Assembly (NCBI GenBank): GCA_965371445.1
Contig: CBDUYN010000052.1
Coordinates: 1 to 54,018 of the forward strand
Length of the DNA: 54,018 bases
Reading direction: 5' to 3'
Source: DASWIG01 sp965371445
GTDB taxonomy: Bacteria; Acidobacteriota; Thermoanaerobaculia; Multivoradales; J023
Shown here: positions 36,181-44,280 of the stretch, in pieces
Layout: every line of letters starts with the position of its first letter
Position numbering within the stretch: the stretch's first letter is position 1
Position numbers and translations under genes: made by a program
Notes under the pieces: model-generated
Seen by the model: only the letters and a program-made list of their open reading frames with translations
Told to the model about the DNA's origin: nothing
Database searches by the model: none

Positions 36181-37961
36181 ACCACGAAGTACAGCAAGTT
36201 CAAGGGAAGCCCGGCGCGGGTGAAGTCGGAGAAACGGTAGCCGGCCACGCCGTAGACGTAGGTGTTGGTCTGGTAGCCGATGGGGGTCGAAAAGCTCGCC
36301 GACGCGGCGATGCAGGTGGCGATGACGAATCCCCGCGGATCGACGCCCAGGGTCGGACCCAGGGAGAGCGCGAGCGGTGCCATCAGGACCACCGTGGCAT
36401 TGTTCGACAGCGTCTCGGTCAGCACCATGGTCAGGAAGTAGAGCGTCGCCAGCACGACGTAGGGCTTCCAGTCGGGGGGAATGGCCTCGATGTCGGCAAT
36501 CCTCGTCAGGGTCTGCGCCAGCAGGTCGGACGTACCGGTGGTCCGCATCGCGACGCCGAGGGCCAGCATGCCGTAGATCAGGAAGAGGATGCTCCACTCG
36601 ATCGACAGGTAGCTCTCCTTGGTCTTCAAGATGCCGGCGAGGAAGAGCACCGCGACGCCGAGCAGAGCCGCGGCGACGATCGGCACGACGTTGAACGACG
36701 CGGCGAGGATCACCCCGGCCACCGTCGCCAACACCACGGGGATCTTCTTGCGCAGGTTCCGAGTCGGCGTTGGCGGACGGTCGAGGAGAAAGATGTCGTC
36801 ACCGCGCCGCAGCTGGTGGACGGCGGCCTCGGTCCCCATCATGAGCAGCAGGTCTCCGGCCTCGATTTGCACCGACTCGATCTCGCGCAGGTTGACGCCG
36901 CGGCGGTGGATGGCGACCAGGACGACCCGGAAGCGCTGGCGGAAGTTGATGTCGCGGATCGCCTGGCCGATGATCGTCGAGCGTGGGCCGATCACCCCCT
37001 CGACGATGGAGCCTTCGTGGGCCGAGATGGCCTCCAGGCCGACGCCGCGCGTTGCAGAGAGCGCGATGCCTTTGAGCGAGCGGGCGTGCGCCAGCCCCGA
37101 GGGCCGGCAGGAGAGCACCAGGCGGTCGCCTTCCCGGAGGAGAGTGGTCTGTGGCTCGACCGTGATCGCCACCTCGTCGCGGATGATCTCCAGCACCCGC
37201 ACGCCGTGCCTCTGGAGCGCTGACTCCGCCACCGACTTGCCGGCCAGCGGCGAGCCCGGCTGCACGTAGGCCTCGGTAAAGAACTCCTTGCGCTCCTCCT
37301 CCGAGAGGATCGAGGTCAAGGTCTCGCGCTCCGGCAGCACCCGGTCGCCGAAGAGCACGAGATAGAGCGTCCCCACGAGCACCAGCGGCAGCCCGACGCC
37401 GGCAATCTCGAACATCGAGATCGGCCGCGCGCCCGACCCTTCGAGGATCGACGAGGCGAGGATGTTGGTGCTGGTCCCCACCAGCGTGCAGGTGCCGCCG
37501 AAAATCGCGCCGTAGGAGAGCGGAATCAGGAGCTTCGAGGCCGGCACCTGCATCTTGCGCGACAGGCTCAGGATCACCGGCAGGAAGACGATGACGACCG
37601 GCGTGTTGTTGATGAAAGCCGAGATCACCGCCACTCCGGGGACGAGGACGAGCAGGAAGCCCCGGTACTTGAGCGCCGTGAGCCGTTCGAGGACCGTGGC
37701 GAGCGACTTGATGGCCCCGGTTTTCTCCAACGCCGCCGAGAGGATGAACATCGCGGCAATGGTGATCGGCGCCGGGTTGGAAAAAACGGCCAAGAGCTCT
37801 CCGAGCTTCGGCAGGCGGTTGTGCTCGTAGGGCACGAGCCCGCCGAGAAGCACCAGGGCGAAGAGGATGATCGCCGTCTGGTCGGTGGGGATCCTCTCGA
37901 GCAGGAAGCTCGTGATGGCGAAAAGCACCAGGCAGAGGACGAAGAGGATTTCCCAGGTCAT
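36144..37961 (-). CDS. SLC13/DASS-type anion transporter with two TrkA-C (RCK_C) domains
   Basis: This 605-residue membrane transporter has an N-terminal set of helices (ILFVLCLVLFAITSFLLERI) including the family loop AFINNTPVVIVFLPVILSLS near residues 115-135. A cytoplasmic middle part (about 205-370) holds two RCK_C units (VLEIIRDEVAITVEPQTTLL and REIESVQIEAGDLLLMMGTE). A second set of helices ends with SFSTPIGYQTNTYVYG. The split-core with TrkA-C inserts is typical of bacterial Na+/dicarboxylate or sulfate transporters. The ion is not decidable. The start is ATG 37961 (MTWEILFVLCL), and longer frames have no support. Its 3' end is duplicated at 31661-31697. Confidence 0.88.
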   Translation of the reverse strand: MTWEILFVLCLVLFAITSFLLERIPTDQTAIILFALVLLGGLVPYEHNRLPKLGELLAVFSNPAPITIAAMFILSAALEKTGAIKSLATVLERLTALKYRGFLLVLVPGVAVISAFINNTPVVIVFLPVILSLSRKMQVPASKLLIPLSYGAIFGGTCTLVGTSTNILASSILEGSGARPISMFEIAGVGLPLVLVGTLYLVLFGDRVLPERETLTSILSEEERKEFFTEAYVQPGSPLAGKSVAESALQRHGVRVLEIIRDEVAITVEPQTTLLREGDRLVLSCRPSGLAHARSLKGIALSATRGVGLEAISAHEGSIVEGVIGPRSTIIGQAIRDINFRQRFRVVLVAIHRRGVNLREIESVQIEAGDLLLMMGTEAAVHQLRRGDDIFLLDRPPTPTRNLRKKIPVVLATVAGVILAASFNVVPIVAAALLGVAVLFLAGILKTKESYLSIEWSILFLIYGMLALGVAMRTTGTSDLLAQTLTRIADIEAIPPDWKPYVVLATLYFLTMVLTETLSNNATVVLMAPLALSLGPTLGVDPRGFVIATCIAASASFSTPIGYQTNTYVYGVAGYRFSDFTRAGLPLNLLYFVVSVFLIPRIWPF

Positions 37962-38087
37962 GGCGTCTCGGCTTGATCGGGCGGGCGAAAAGGGAGGCGA
38001 TCCTAGCACGGCGGCCGGGCCGGCGATATCCCTTGGCAGGCCAAGTGTTACAGTCCAACCAGACTTCAGACGAACAGGAGGCTAGAG

Positions 38088-39524
38088 ATGAGCGGAAAGA
38101 CCTGCGCGGGACTCGTGGCGACCCTCCTCCTTGGTGCAACGGGCCTTGGGGCAGGCGATTGGACGCAGTTCCGCGGCCCGAATGGATCGGGGGTGAGCGA
38201 GGCCACCGGTCTGCCGGTGGAGATGGGTCCGGAAAAAAACCTCGTCTGGCGAACGACGCTGCCGCCGGGGCATTCGTCCCCGGTCCTGACGAAAGACCGG
38301 ATCTTCCTGACCGCCTTCGAAGGAGACGCCCTCCTGACCCTGAGCCTTGATCGTGCCGGCGGCAAGCTCCTCTGGCGCCGGGTTGCGCCGCGGCCGCGCC
38401 GGGAAAAAGTCGACTTCCGAAACACCCCGGCTTCACCGAGCCCGGTGACCGACGGCAAGAGCGTCTACGTCTTCTTCCCCGACTTCGGCCTCCTGGCCTA
38501 CGACCTCGAAGGCGAGGAGCTCTGGCGTCTGCCGCTCGGACCGTTCAACAACGTCTACGGCATGGGCGCCTCGCCCATCCTGGTCGACGGCAAAGTAGTC
38601 CTGGTGTGCGACCAGAACCTCGAATCCTTCCTGCTCGCCGTCGACCAAAAGAGCGGCAAGGTGGCCTGGAAGACGCCGCGTCCCGAGGCGAAGACCGGAC
38701 ACTCGACGCCGGTTCTCTACACCACCCCGGAGGGAGAGACGCAGATCGTCGTCCCGGGGTCCTTTCTCCTGACGGCCTACTCGGCGGCGACGGGGAAGAA
38801 GGTCTGGTGGGTGCGGGGGCTCTCTTTTGAGATGAAGTCGACGCCGGTGATCGCGGGCGGCCTCCTCTTCGTCAACGGCTACGGCTCGCCCATGAACCAG
38901 CCCGGGGAGCAGATCGAAGTCCCGACTTGGGAGGAGTTCCTCGCCAAGGACGACGCGAACAAAAACGGCCTCGTGGACCAGGAAGAGCTGCCGGAAGAGC
39001 CTTTGAGCTCCTGGTTCGGCTTCGTCGACCTCGACGGCAGCGGCCACCTCGAAGCCCGGGACTGGGAGTACCTGCGCGCGGCTCTCGCCAGCTTGAACGG
39101 CATGCTCGCCATCCGCCTGGGCGGCCGGGGCGACATGACCGAGAGCGCTGTAGCCTGGCAGTACCGCCGCAACGTGCCGCAGCTGCCTTCGCCGCTCGTC
39201 TACAAGGACGTCCTCTACATGATCAACGACGGCGGCATCGCGACGTCGTTTCGGCCCGCGAGCGGCGAGGTGATCGAGCAGGGACGGATCCAGGGAGCGC
39301 TCGGTCAGTACTACGCCTCCCCGGTCGCCGCCGACGGCAAGGTCTTCCTGACGAGCCGCGACGGCAAGCTGGCCGTCTTGAAGACCGACGGGAGCCTGGA
39401 GGTGCTCGCCGTCAACGACCTTGGGGAAGCGTGCTACGCCACGCCCGCCATCGCCGACGCCAAGATCTACGTCCGGACGGAGAAGGCCCTGTACTGCTTT
39501 GGGACGAAGAAGGCGTCCGGGTAA
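38088..39524 (+). CDS. PQQ-type beta-propeller protein with EF-hand insert
   Basis: This 478-residue secreted or periplasmic protein has a signal peptide (GLVATLLLGATGLGAGD) and starts its propeller with DWTQFRGPNGSGVSEATGLP, a common opening of PQQ_2/YncE-like outer repeat proteins. Blades include GGKLLWRRVAPRPRREKVDF, SGKVAWKTPRPEAKTGHSTP and GKVFLTSRDGKLAVLK. Between blades (about residues 290-330) two calcium-binding EF-hand loops occur: DANKNGLVDQEE and DLDGSGHLEARD. No enzymatic residues of PQQ dehydrogenases are obvious, so it may be a scaffold or BamB-like binder rather than an enzyme. Divergent from the transporter by about 125 bp. Confidence 0.85.
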   Translation: MSGKTCAGLVATLLLGATGLGAGDWTQFRGPNGSGVSEATGLPVEMGPEKNLVWRTTLPPGHSSPVLTKDRIFLTAFEGDALLTLSLDRAGGKLLWRRVAPRPRREKVDFRNTPASPSPVTDGKSVYVFFPDFGLLAYDLEGEELWRLPLGPFNNVYGMGASPILVDGKVVLVCDQNLESFLLAVDQKSGKVAWKTPRPEAKTGHSTPVLYTTPEGETQIVVPGSFLLTAYSAATGKKVWWVRGLSFEMKSTPVIAGGLLFVNGYGSPMNQPGEQIEVPTWEEFLAKDDANKNGLVDQEELPEEPLSSWFGFVDLDGSGHLEARDWEYLRAALASLNGMLAIRLGGRGDMTESAVAWQYRRNVPQLPSPLVYKDVLYMINDGGIATSFRPASGEVIEQGRIQGALGQYYASPVAADGKVFLTSRDGKLAVLKTDGSLEVLAVNDLGEACYATPAIADAKIYVRTEKALYCFGTKKASG

Positions 39525-39528
39525 GGGC

Positions 39529-39948
39529 TCAGGCGGTCCTGGTCTCGATCTGTTCCAGGAACTGCCGCGCGTCAGGGGTCGAGAACCGGCACTCGATCTC
39601 TCCGGATTGCTTCTCGTTGAAAGCCGCTGCGTCGAAGCGGACGGAGAGCGTCTTCTCGTCCTTCAAGGAGCAGTGGAGGTCGCGGAACCGTTCATGGTCA
39701 AAAGTCACGTTGACGATCGGCCGCGAGTACGTGAAGGCCGCGAAGCGCTTCTCCGTGATGACGAGAGAGCCGGTGAACCAGGTCCGCTTGCGAAAAAAGA
39801 ACTTACCCGGGGCTCGGAAGCTCCGGAAGGTGACGGAGCCGCTGACGCCTTCCTCCAGCATCACGACTCCCTCGTGCTCGATCGCCGAGAGTGCTTGCTC
39901 GGGGACCTTGCCGATCCCGAAGAAGCGTTGGAGGAAATTCTGTCCCAT
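39529..39948 (-). CDS. Conserved small protein of unknown function (PH/GRAM-like?)
   Basis: This 139-residue protein has an N-terminal helix (MGQNFLQRFFGIGKVPEQAL) followed by alternating beta segments (GVVMLEEGVSGSVTFRSFRA, KRTWFTGSLVITEKRFAAFT, LSVRFDAAAFNEKQSGEIEC) and a final helix (DARQFLEQIE). This pattern recalls a PH-like or GRAM-like barrel, a guess from shape only. No signal peptide. It is convergent with the propeller gene (4-nt gap). AAAGGAG is a clear RBS upstream of the ATG on the minus strand. Confidence 0.7.
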   Translation of the reverse strand: MGQNFLQRFFGIGKVPEQALSAIEHEGVVMLEEGVSGSVTFRSFRAPGKFFFRKRTWFTGSLVITEKRFAAFTYSRPIVNVTFDHERFRDLHCSLKDEKTLSVRFDAAAFNEKQSGEIECRFSTPDARQFLEQIETRTA

Positions 39949-40049
39949 GGTGTTGCCCCTCCACGTAAAGGAGTTAGATGATCACGACTTCCGAGGAAGG
40001 ATATGCGGAAGAGGTAGCGATCGAACTCGGATCCGTGTCCGTCGAAAGA

Positions 40050-40584
40050 TCACCACGGAGCCTCGACGTCAGCCGACAAGGGGAGCTCCCTTTCGCGGAC
40101 CGCTTCAGCAGCGTAGCGTAACGCTTCCCGGATGTCGGCAAGCTCGACGGTGGCTTCTCTTCGGCAGGACGAGGCCACCACCAAGCCGCCAGCGTGGCCA
40201 GGATGCCGACCAGTCCCACGGCGAGTGACGCGGTGATGCGTTTGCGCCACCTCCGACGGCCCTTGCCGAGAGCGGCGGACTGACTTGGGGGCACGGCCGA
40301 AGACGAGGTCTGCGGGGTCGTCCCAGAGGGCCACGAGACCTTCCCGGCGACGCCTTTCTTGCCGGTGACGCCCCAGGTCAACTGACCCAGTGGATTCGGA
40401 TCGTCCTGCCGAAAGTCGACCCACGTGAAGAGGGCGAGGAAGGGCGGCAGCTTCCCTCGATCTGGGCCTGGAGCTGTTCTTGCCACGGCTGGCCCGGCGG
40501 GAGCTCCCATTCGTCGAGCCAGGGCTTCAACCCGGCGTCCTTCAGGCTTTCGCCAATCGCCTTGACCGCGAGGCGATAGCTCAA
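40050..40584 (-). pseudogene. Decayed TIR-domain membrane protein
   Basis: From 40584 the minus strand reads AVKAIGESLKDAGLKPWLDE then WELPPGQPWQEQLQAQIE, the middle of a TIR domain with its typical LDEWEL-PG-PW motif. The next 70 or so residues expected in TIR are absent. In another frame it resumes as LPPFLALFTWVDFRQDDPNP and LGQLTWGVTGKK, the usual TIR end of such proteins. One transmembrane segment follows (ASLAVGLVGILATLAAWWW), then a further frame change into ALRYAAEAVRERELPLSADV. The first TIR strand is also missing, replaced by the antitoxin gene end. Two frameshifts plus internal and 5' losses mark it as dead. Confidence 0.75.
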
Positions 40585-40814
40585 AGCTTGTTGGACTCTT
40601 TGAGCTCGCGCTCAACGTCAGCCCAGCTTCGGAAGCCGACGGCTGTCCGTTGTGCCTCCTCGAGGTCGTGGCTGTCCACGAGATCCTCGAGCTTCTCGCG
40701 AAGGGCCTGTTCCACGACGACACTGGCGCGCAGGCCGTAGCGCTTGCACACGTCGTCGAGAACCTGTTTCAGGTCGGTCGGGATCTGGGCGGTCAGTGCT
40801 GCTGTCGCGGCCAT
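40581..40814 (-). CDS. Ribbon-helix-helix-type antitoxin, orphan
   Basis: This 77-residue protein, MAATAALTAQIPTDLKQVLD then DVCKRYGLRASVVVEQALRE, has a short strand followed by two helices as in RHH/Arc-like antitoxins. The tail (EAQRTAVGFRSWADVERELK) is the likely toxin-binding part. The ATG at 40814 is chosen because it fits the RHH start. No toxin follows. Instead a TIR-like frame begins at an overlapping TTG at 40584. It may be a leftover antitoxin or one that controls a toxin elsewhere. Confidence 0.7.
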   Translation of the reverse strand: MAATAALTAQIPTDLKQVLDDVCKRYGLRASVVVEQALREKLEDLVDSHDLEEAQRTAVGFRSWADVERELKESNKL

Positions 40815-40863
40815 GGCGAAAGTGTACCACAGAGCCGACCTATGCGCGTGGTATCCTGGAGCC

Positions 40864-41229
40864 ATGCCACAGGTGGCTCCCATTCCGGTAGATGGTCACG
40901 CGAGAGCGTGGCTCGTCGGGCGCCTCGTCCTGGCGGCGACCTTACTCTACGCCCCCGCCGGGCTCGCCCAGCAGACCCTCGTACTCCCGATCCAGGCCCT
41001 TGATCAGGAGGGCGTCGCCGTACCTGGCGTCCGTTTCACCTACAGCGGCGTCGAGACCCTGGACACCACCGACGCGGGAGTCACCGAGCTCCGGATCCCG
41101 TTGGCTCCGGGCAAGGACGTCCCGCCGGGGACGGCGCTCGAGCTCGGCCTTCCGGCCAGCCTGGGCCGCACCTGGTTCCTGATCGACGACACGGTCCACG
41201 TCCCGGCTCCCGACGAGCCCGGTTCGTAG
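40864..41229 (+). pseudogene. Secreted Ig-like small protein, 3' end replaced
   Basis: The 121 residues have a signal peptide (LVGRLVLAATLLYAPAGLAQ) and a beta-rich domain (QTLVLPIQALDQEGVAVPGV, RFTYSGVETLDTTDAGVTEL) like a carboxypeptidase-regulatory or Ig-like fold. The DNA from 41086 to 41210 occurs again at 43113-43237. There it continues to a different end, SPAEVVLMKRALNP. The copy at 43113 carries what looks like the original C-terminus, so the present gene ends early at EPGS. Function unknown. Confidence 0.65.
41086..41210. repeat. 125-bp direct repeat, left copy
   Basis: This nearly matches 43113-43237 (same strand), with about five substitutions. The copies flank the two-module PIN toxin islet at 41211-43112. 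Confidence 0.9.
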
Positions 41230-41319
41230 CGTCAGGATTCTTGGAGATTCCAGACCCGAACTGTCAACCGAAACCTCTCGCTGCCGTACTACTCCGACTC
41301 CGCCGACGACTCTGTGGCC

Positions 41320-41796
41320 TCAGAGGTGCCGAGTAGCTGATGAAGAAGCTCCGGCGGATCGGTCTCGGGGTCGACCACAATCCAGGCGCTTGTCGGACGT
41401 GATGAAAAAGAGGTCTCGCTCTTCAGACCGGAGCTGGCGTTGGAAGCTCAAAGCAGAGCGCAGGATCAGTGTATCCACTGCGTTGAGATTGTGCCGAGCA
41501 ATCAAGCTCAAGGAGCTCAATACCAGTTGATCGTCGACGGGTAGAATCCAGGGCTCAGGATCGGAGATGAAGTCCGCAGCGAAGTCGCTCATGGCTTGCT
41601 CGAAGAGATCCCGCGAAAGGCGGCCGTCGTTCTTCTTCCGGACGAGGATCGAGACGACTTCCGAAAGGCTGACGACAAACATGGCCATTTCCCGAAGAGG
41701 GATACGAACAAACGCTTCGTTGACCCATGGGGTCCCCGTTTCCGGGGAGTATCGTTTGATCAGTGCGCTGGCATCGAAATAAGCCATCCAGCGCAT
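41320..41796 (-). pseudogene. PIN-domain toxin with frameshifted C-terminus
   Basis: The PIN start is MRWMAYFDASALIKRYSPETG. It continues with FVVSLSEVVSILVRKKNDGR, LNAVDTLILRSALSFQRQ and RDLFFITSDKRL, so the acidic residues D, E, D and D are all present up to residue 131 or so. After DKRL the frame becomes unlikely. The neighbouring frame reads AWIVVDPETDPPELLHQLLG, a natural PIN ending, so one small indel near 41390 has changed the tail. Because the four catalytic residues lie before the indel, activity may persist. It follows its antitoxin gene by 5 nt (start 41796). Confidence 0.7.
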
Positions 41797-41801
41797 TCGG
41801 C

Positions 41802-42125
41802 TTACTCCTCGCGTGCGGCGATCAGGCCGCGGCTGAGCTCGTTGGGCTCCAGATCCGCTTCGCGTCGCATCCGCTCCTGAAGCGCCTCGGCTCCGATCGG
41901 TTCGCGGCGACGGATCCCCATGCTGGCGAACAGATCGTCGAAGTGGTGCTGCAACTCCTTCTTGGGGACCCTCCGCAGACGCTCGGGCTCGGCCGTCGGC
42001 TCGGCTTGTCGCTTCCCTTCGACCGACTCGTCCAGGTCGCCGAGAATTCGGCGGGCGAGCTCGTCCTGGCGTTTCCGCGGGAGTCTGGCGGTCTCTTCGT
42101 AGGCCCTGGTCAGGAGCTTGGTCAT
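41802..42125 (-). CDS. Antitoxin of the minus-strand PIN module
   Basis: This 107-residue protein has an N-terminal helical region, LLTRAYEETARLPRKRQDELARRILGDLDE, typical of VapB-like antitoxins that begin with a conserved 'LP-x-x-RQDELA' segment. A charged C-terminal half follows (LQHHFDDLFASMGIRRREPI and the end ELSRGLIAAREE). It is directly followed by a PIN toxin. A short repeat of its 3' end (the ELSRGLIAA codons) recurs upstream at about 42148-42174, suggesting tandem antitoxin genes in the past. Confidence 0.75.
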   Translation of the reverse strand: MTKLLTRAYEETARLPRKRQDELARRILGDLDESVEGKRQAEPTAEPERLRRVPKKELQHHFDDLFASMGIRRREPIGAEALQERMRREADLEPNELSRGLIAAREE

Positions 42126-42467
42126 GGTTCGCCTCCGGCAACTGCGCTTGCCGCGATCAGGCCACGGCTGAGCTCGCCTTCCAGGTTACCACACCTCGGC
42201 GGTCTACCCGGAGTCTTCCGCGGTCTCGGGGTGGCGTGGACCGTCCAGCCTTTGACGGGCCGTCCGTCGGGACCGAGGACGACGACCCAGGCAGCAAGGC
42301 CAAGGCTCGGGCCTGACGACAGGGCCTCGGGAGGGGGATGGGCGGTCTCGTACGGGCGATAGGCCCTACTCCCGGACACCGCCAACCCCCAACCCACCCT
42401 GACCCACGTCGACAGTCGGACGGGCTGATGCTAGAGTGTTCGTAAGGAGCCATTACGGAGGACCCCC
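42126..42467. other. Spacer between divergent PIN modules with antitoxin remnant
   Basis: The 342-bp gap holds promoters for two divergent toxin-antitoxin pairs. Near 42148-42174 a segment of about 26 bp duplicates the end of the antitoxin gene at 41818-41845 (minus-strand codons ELSRGLIAA). The stretch 42180-42400 encodes on the minus strand a fragment AAWVVVLGPDGRPVKGWTVH that I cannot place. No intact gene is seen. Confidence 0.45.
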
Positions 42468-42740
42468 ATGCTGACCACCTATCGCGCCATCCTGAAGGGC
42501 AACCGTCTCGAATGGCCGGAAGAACCGCCTCCTGAAGCTGCTGAGATGAACGCAGTGCCCGTCCAGGTGACCATCCTGCGGGACGAGAGATTCAGCTCTT
42601 CGCGAAAGCCGAATGCCGGAGAACGGATGGCCGCTGCCCTGGAAAAGCTCGCCGCCTCCAGGGCTCTAGCCGACATCGAAGATCCGGTCGAATGGCAGCG
42701 GGAGACACGCCGGGACCGTCCCCTTCCCGGTAGAGATTGA
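42468..42740 (+). CDS. Antitoxin of the plus-strand PIN module
   Basis: This 90-residue protein begins MLTTYRAILKGNRLEWPEEP and continues AVPVQVTILRDERFSSSRKP, the beta-rich start of antitoxins of the DUF104/VapB-like type. A helical tail follows (AGERMAAALEKLAASRALAD IEDP). GGAGG precedes the ATG by 6-7 nt. Its TGA overlaps the TTG start of the PIN gene downstream, giving tight coupling. Confidence 0.75.
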   Translation: MLTTYRAILKGNRLEWPEEPPPEAAEMNAVPVQVTILRDERFSSSRKPNAGERMAAALEKLAASRALADIEDPVEWQRETRRDRPLPGRD

Positions 42741-43104
42741 GCGTGCTCATCGACAGCAACATCATCATCTACGGCGCCTTACCGCAGCATCACGAGTTGC
42801 GACGCTTCATCGCCACGCACATCCCGGCAGTGTCCGTGGTCAGCTTCGTGGAAGTGCTCGGCTACCACCGCCTCACCCAGCAAGACCGGCTTTACTTCGA
42901 GGACTTTTTCATTGCCGCTCCTGTCTTGCCCATCTCGACAGAGATCCTCGACGGGGCGACTCGCCTACGCCAGCAGAGAAACATAGGTCTCGGCGATGCG
43001 TTGATCGGAGCCACAGCCCTTTAGCACGGCTTACAGCTCCTGACCGCCAATACCGCAGATTTCGATTGGATTCCAGGTCTGCAGCTCCTCAATCCCCTGA
43101 AATA
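42737..43104 (+). pseudogene. PIN-domain toxin with premature amber stop
   Basis: The start MSVLIDSNIIIYGALPQHHE, the middle VVSFVEVLGYHRLTQQDRLY and the region NIGLGDALIGATAL show a typical PIN domain with catalytic D, E and D. TAG at 43022-43024 ends it at 95 residues. Past the TAG, in the same frame, the family-typical end HGLQLLTANTADFDWIPGLQ LLNPLK continues to a TAA at 43102-43104. The fourth acidic site (NTADFD) therefore lies beyond the nonsense codon. The truncated toxin is probably inactive or weakened. Start TTG 42737 (or GTG 42743). Confidence 0.8.
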
Positions 43105-43106
43105 AG

Positions 43107-43289
43107 TCGACAGAGCTTCGGATCCCGTTGGCTCCGGGCAAGGACGTCCCGCCGGGGACGGCGGTGGAGCTCGGCCTGCCGGCCAGCCTGGGCCGCACCT
43201 GGTTCCTGATCGACGACACGGTCCACGTCCCGGCTCCGGGCGAGTCGCCGGCCGAGGTGGTGTTGATGAAGCGCGCCCTCAACCCCTGA
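43107..43289 (+). pseudogene. Displaced C-terminal fragment of the 40864 gene
   Basis: In frame it reads ELRIPLAPGKDVPPGTAVEL, GLPASLGRTWFLIDDTVHVP and then APGESPAEVVLMKRALNP before a TGA. It shares 125 bp with 41086-41210 and has no start of its own. It is the original end of the small secreted protein gene, separated by the PIN islet. Confidence 0.8.
43113..43237. repeat. 125-bp direct repeat, right copy
   Basis: This nearly matches 41086-41210. See that entry. Similarity ends where the two gene ends diverge (GGGCGAGTCG here versus CGACGAGCCC at left). Confidence 0.9.
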
Positions 43290-43367
43290 CCTCGACGCGA
43301 GGCCGAACTCTCCTCGGTCCCGTTCGATGAGCGTCGTGTCAGGATCTGCCGAGATTCCTCCCCTCCC

Positions 43368-43590
43368 GCCGCCCATATGGACGCGACAAAAGTCCGTCCG
43401 CCCTCTTCCTATGGCCATAGGGACGCGATCGAGGCTCTTCCGGCCTCTCCCTATGGCCATATGGACGCGACAAAAGTCCGTCCGTCCTCTTCCTATGGCC
43501 ATAGGAACGAGACGAAAGCCCGTGGACCTCGTCCCTATGGCCATATGGACACGACGAAAGTCTCTCGATCGTGTCCATATGGCGACGATC
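43368..43590. repeat. 42-bp palindromic tandem array
   Basis: TATGGCCATA cores start at 43410, 43452, 43494 and 43536, an exact 42-bp period. A partial unit lies at 43374 (CATATGG) and a decayed one at about 43575. Cores alternate between CCTATGGCCATAGG, a perfect 14-bp palindrome, and CTATGGCCATATGG. Each is followed by GACGCGAC- or similar and a less conserved filler of about 20 bp. 42 is a multiple of three, so frames stay open on both strands, but no gene is supported. Confidence 0.88.
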
Positions 43591-43741
43591 TTCCATTTCT
43601 CCTCACAAAACCTCAGGAAGCCTCCGTAGAGACGCCCCAAGATCCAGTAAGGGAGAGGATAATCCCCTCGTGAAGGTCTCGGAATCGGCGGGAGTCTCCA
43701 AGCGTCGCCCAAGGCCGGACGCCCAAGTCTTTCGCGAAGGC

Positions 43742-43770
43742 TTGACAGCATAACGAGTCCGCCCTAGGAT
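43742..43770 (+). promoter_or_regulatory. Strong sigma70-type promoter
   Basis: TTGACA at 43742-43747 is separated by exactly 17 bp from TAGGAT at 43765-43770. It fires rightward, at present into the 3' end of a minus-strand gene. If the segment 43785-45150 is turned over, the next gene on its path becomes the XRE gene with a leader of about 90 nt. Confidence 0.65.
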
Positions 43771-43784
43771 GCGCCCGACGAAGA

Positions 43785-44101
43785 CGGACCCGCAAGAGGA
43801 TCTGATAGAGCACTTCGGCGACCTCGTCGCGCAGCAGGCGGACCTTCTTCTCCTGGCGGAGATGGTCGCGATGACCTTGCTCCGCCTCTTCGAGCATTTG
43901 GCCTTCTTCCTCCATCATGCCCGCCAGGGCCTCCTGAAGGGCGGCAATGTGAGCCGCGGTGAGCTCCCGTCCTTCCTTCAAGAACCTGCCGATCCGGTTC
44001 ATAAAGGACTTCGCGACGTCGTCGGCGAATTCCAACAAACCGGCCACAATCGAGGGGATGAGCCTGAGCGCTCGGGTTACTTCTCGAAAACGATTAGCCA
44101 T
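43785..44101 (-). pseudogene. N-terminal half of a split coiled-coil protein
   Basis: AAGGAGG lies upstream of the ATG at 44101. The protein starts MANRFREVTRALRLIPSIVA and continues GLLEFADDVAKSFMNRIGRF, then a long charged helix (AALQEALAGMMEEEGQMLEE to LRDEVAEVLYQILLRVR). After that, from 43784 to the frame stop at 43613, the sequence becomes cysteine- and arginine-rich and crosses a promoter, so it is not natural coding. Joining CTCTTGCGGGTCCG here to ACAGAGGCCTTC at 45151 on the other side gives an in-frame LLRVR-TEAFGPGTS. The C-terminal half is at 45151-45714. No function is known. Confidence 0.65.
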
Positions 44102-44214
44102 GATGGCCTCCTTGTGTGGAGCCTGGGCTCCGTTGTCTTTACGAGCCGGATTCATTCCGGCTCGTGACGGCGCCTCAGCCGTCGAGAAGTATTGTGGAGG
44201 CGCGCTCGACGGGA

Positions 44215-44256
44215 GTCCATCCCAGAAAATGGGAATTTTCCTCCCAAGTTTTGGGA
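44215..44256. repeat. Double-hairpin repeat, copy 1
   Basis: The 42-nt unit holds two hairpins, TCCCA-GAAAA-TGGGA and TCCCAA-GTT-TTGGGA. It is AT-rich against its surroundings. It recurs at 44299-44340 with two changes. It lies between the XRE gene and the split coiled-coil gene. Confidence 0.85.
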
Positions 44257-44280
44257 CATGGAAAACGGCCCGCGATGCAG

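Noticed and set aside
43368..43590. CRISPR-like array
   Set aside because: The period is regular, but the supposed spacers are similar to each other, the repeat is a palindrome of under 25 bp, and no cas genes are present.
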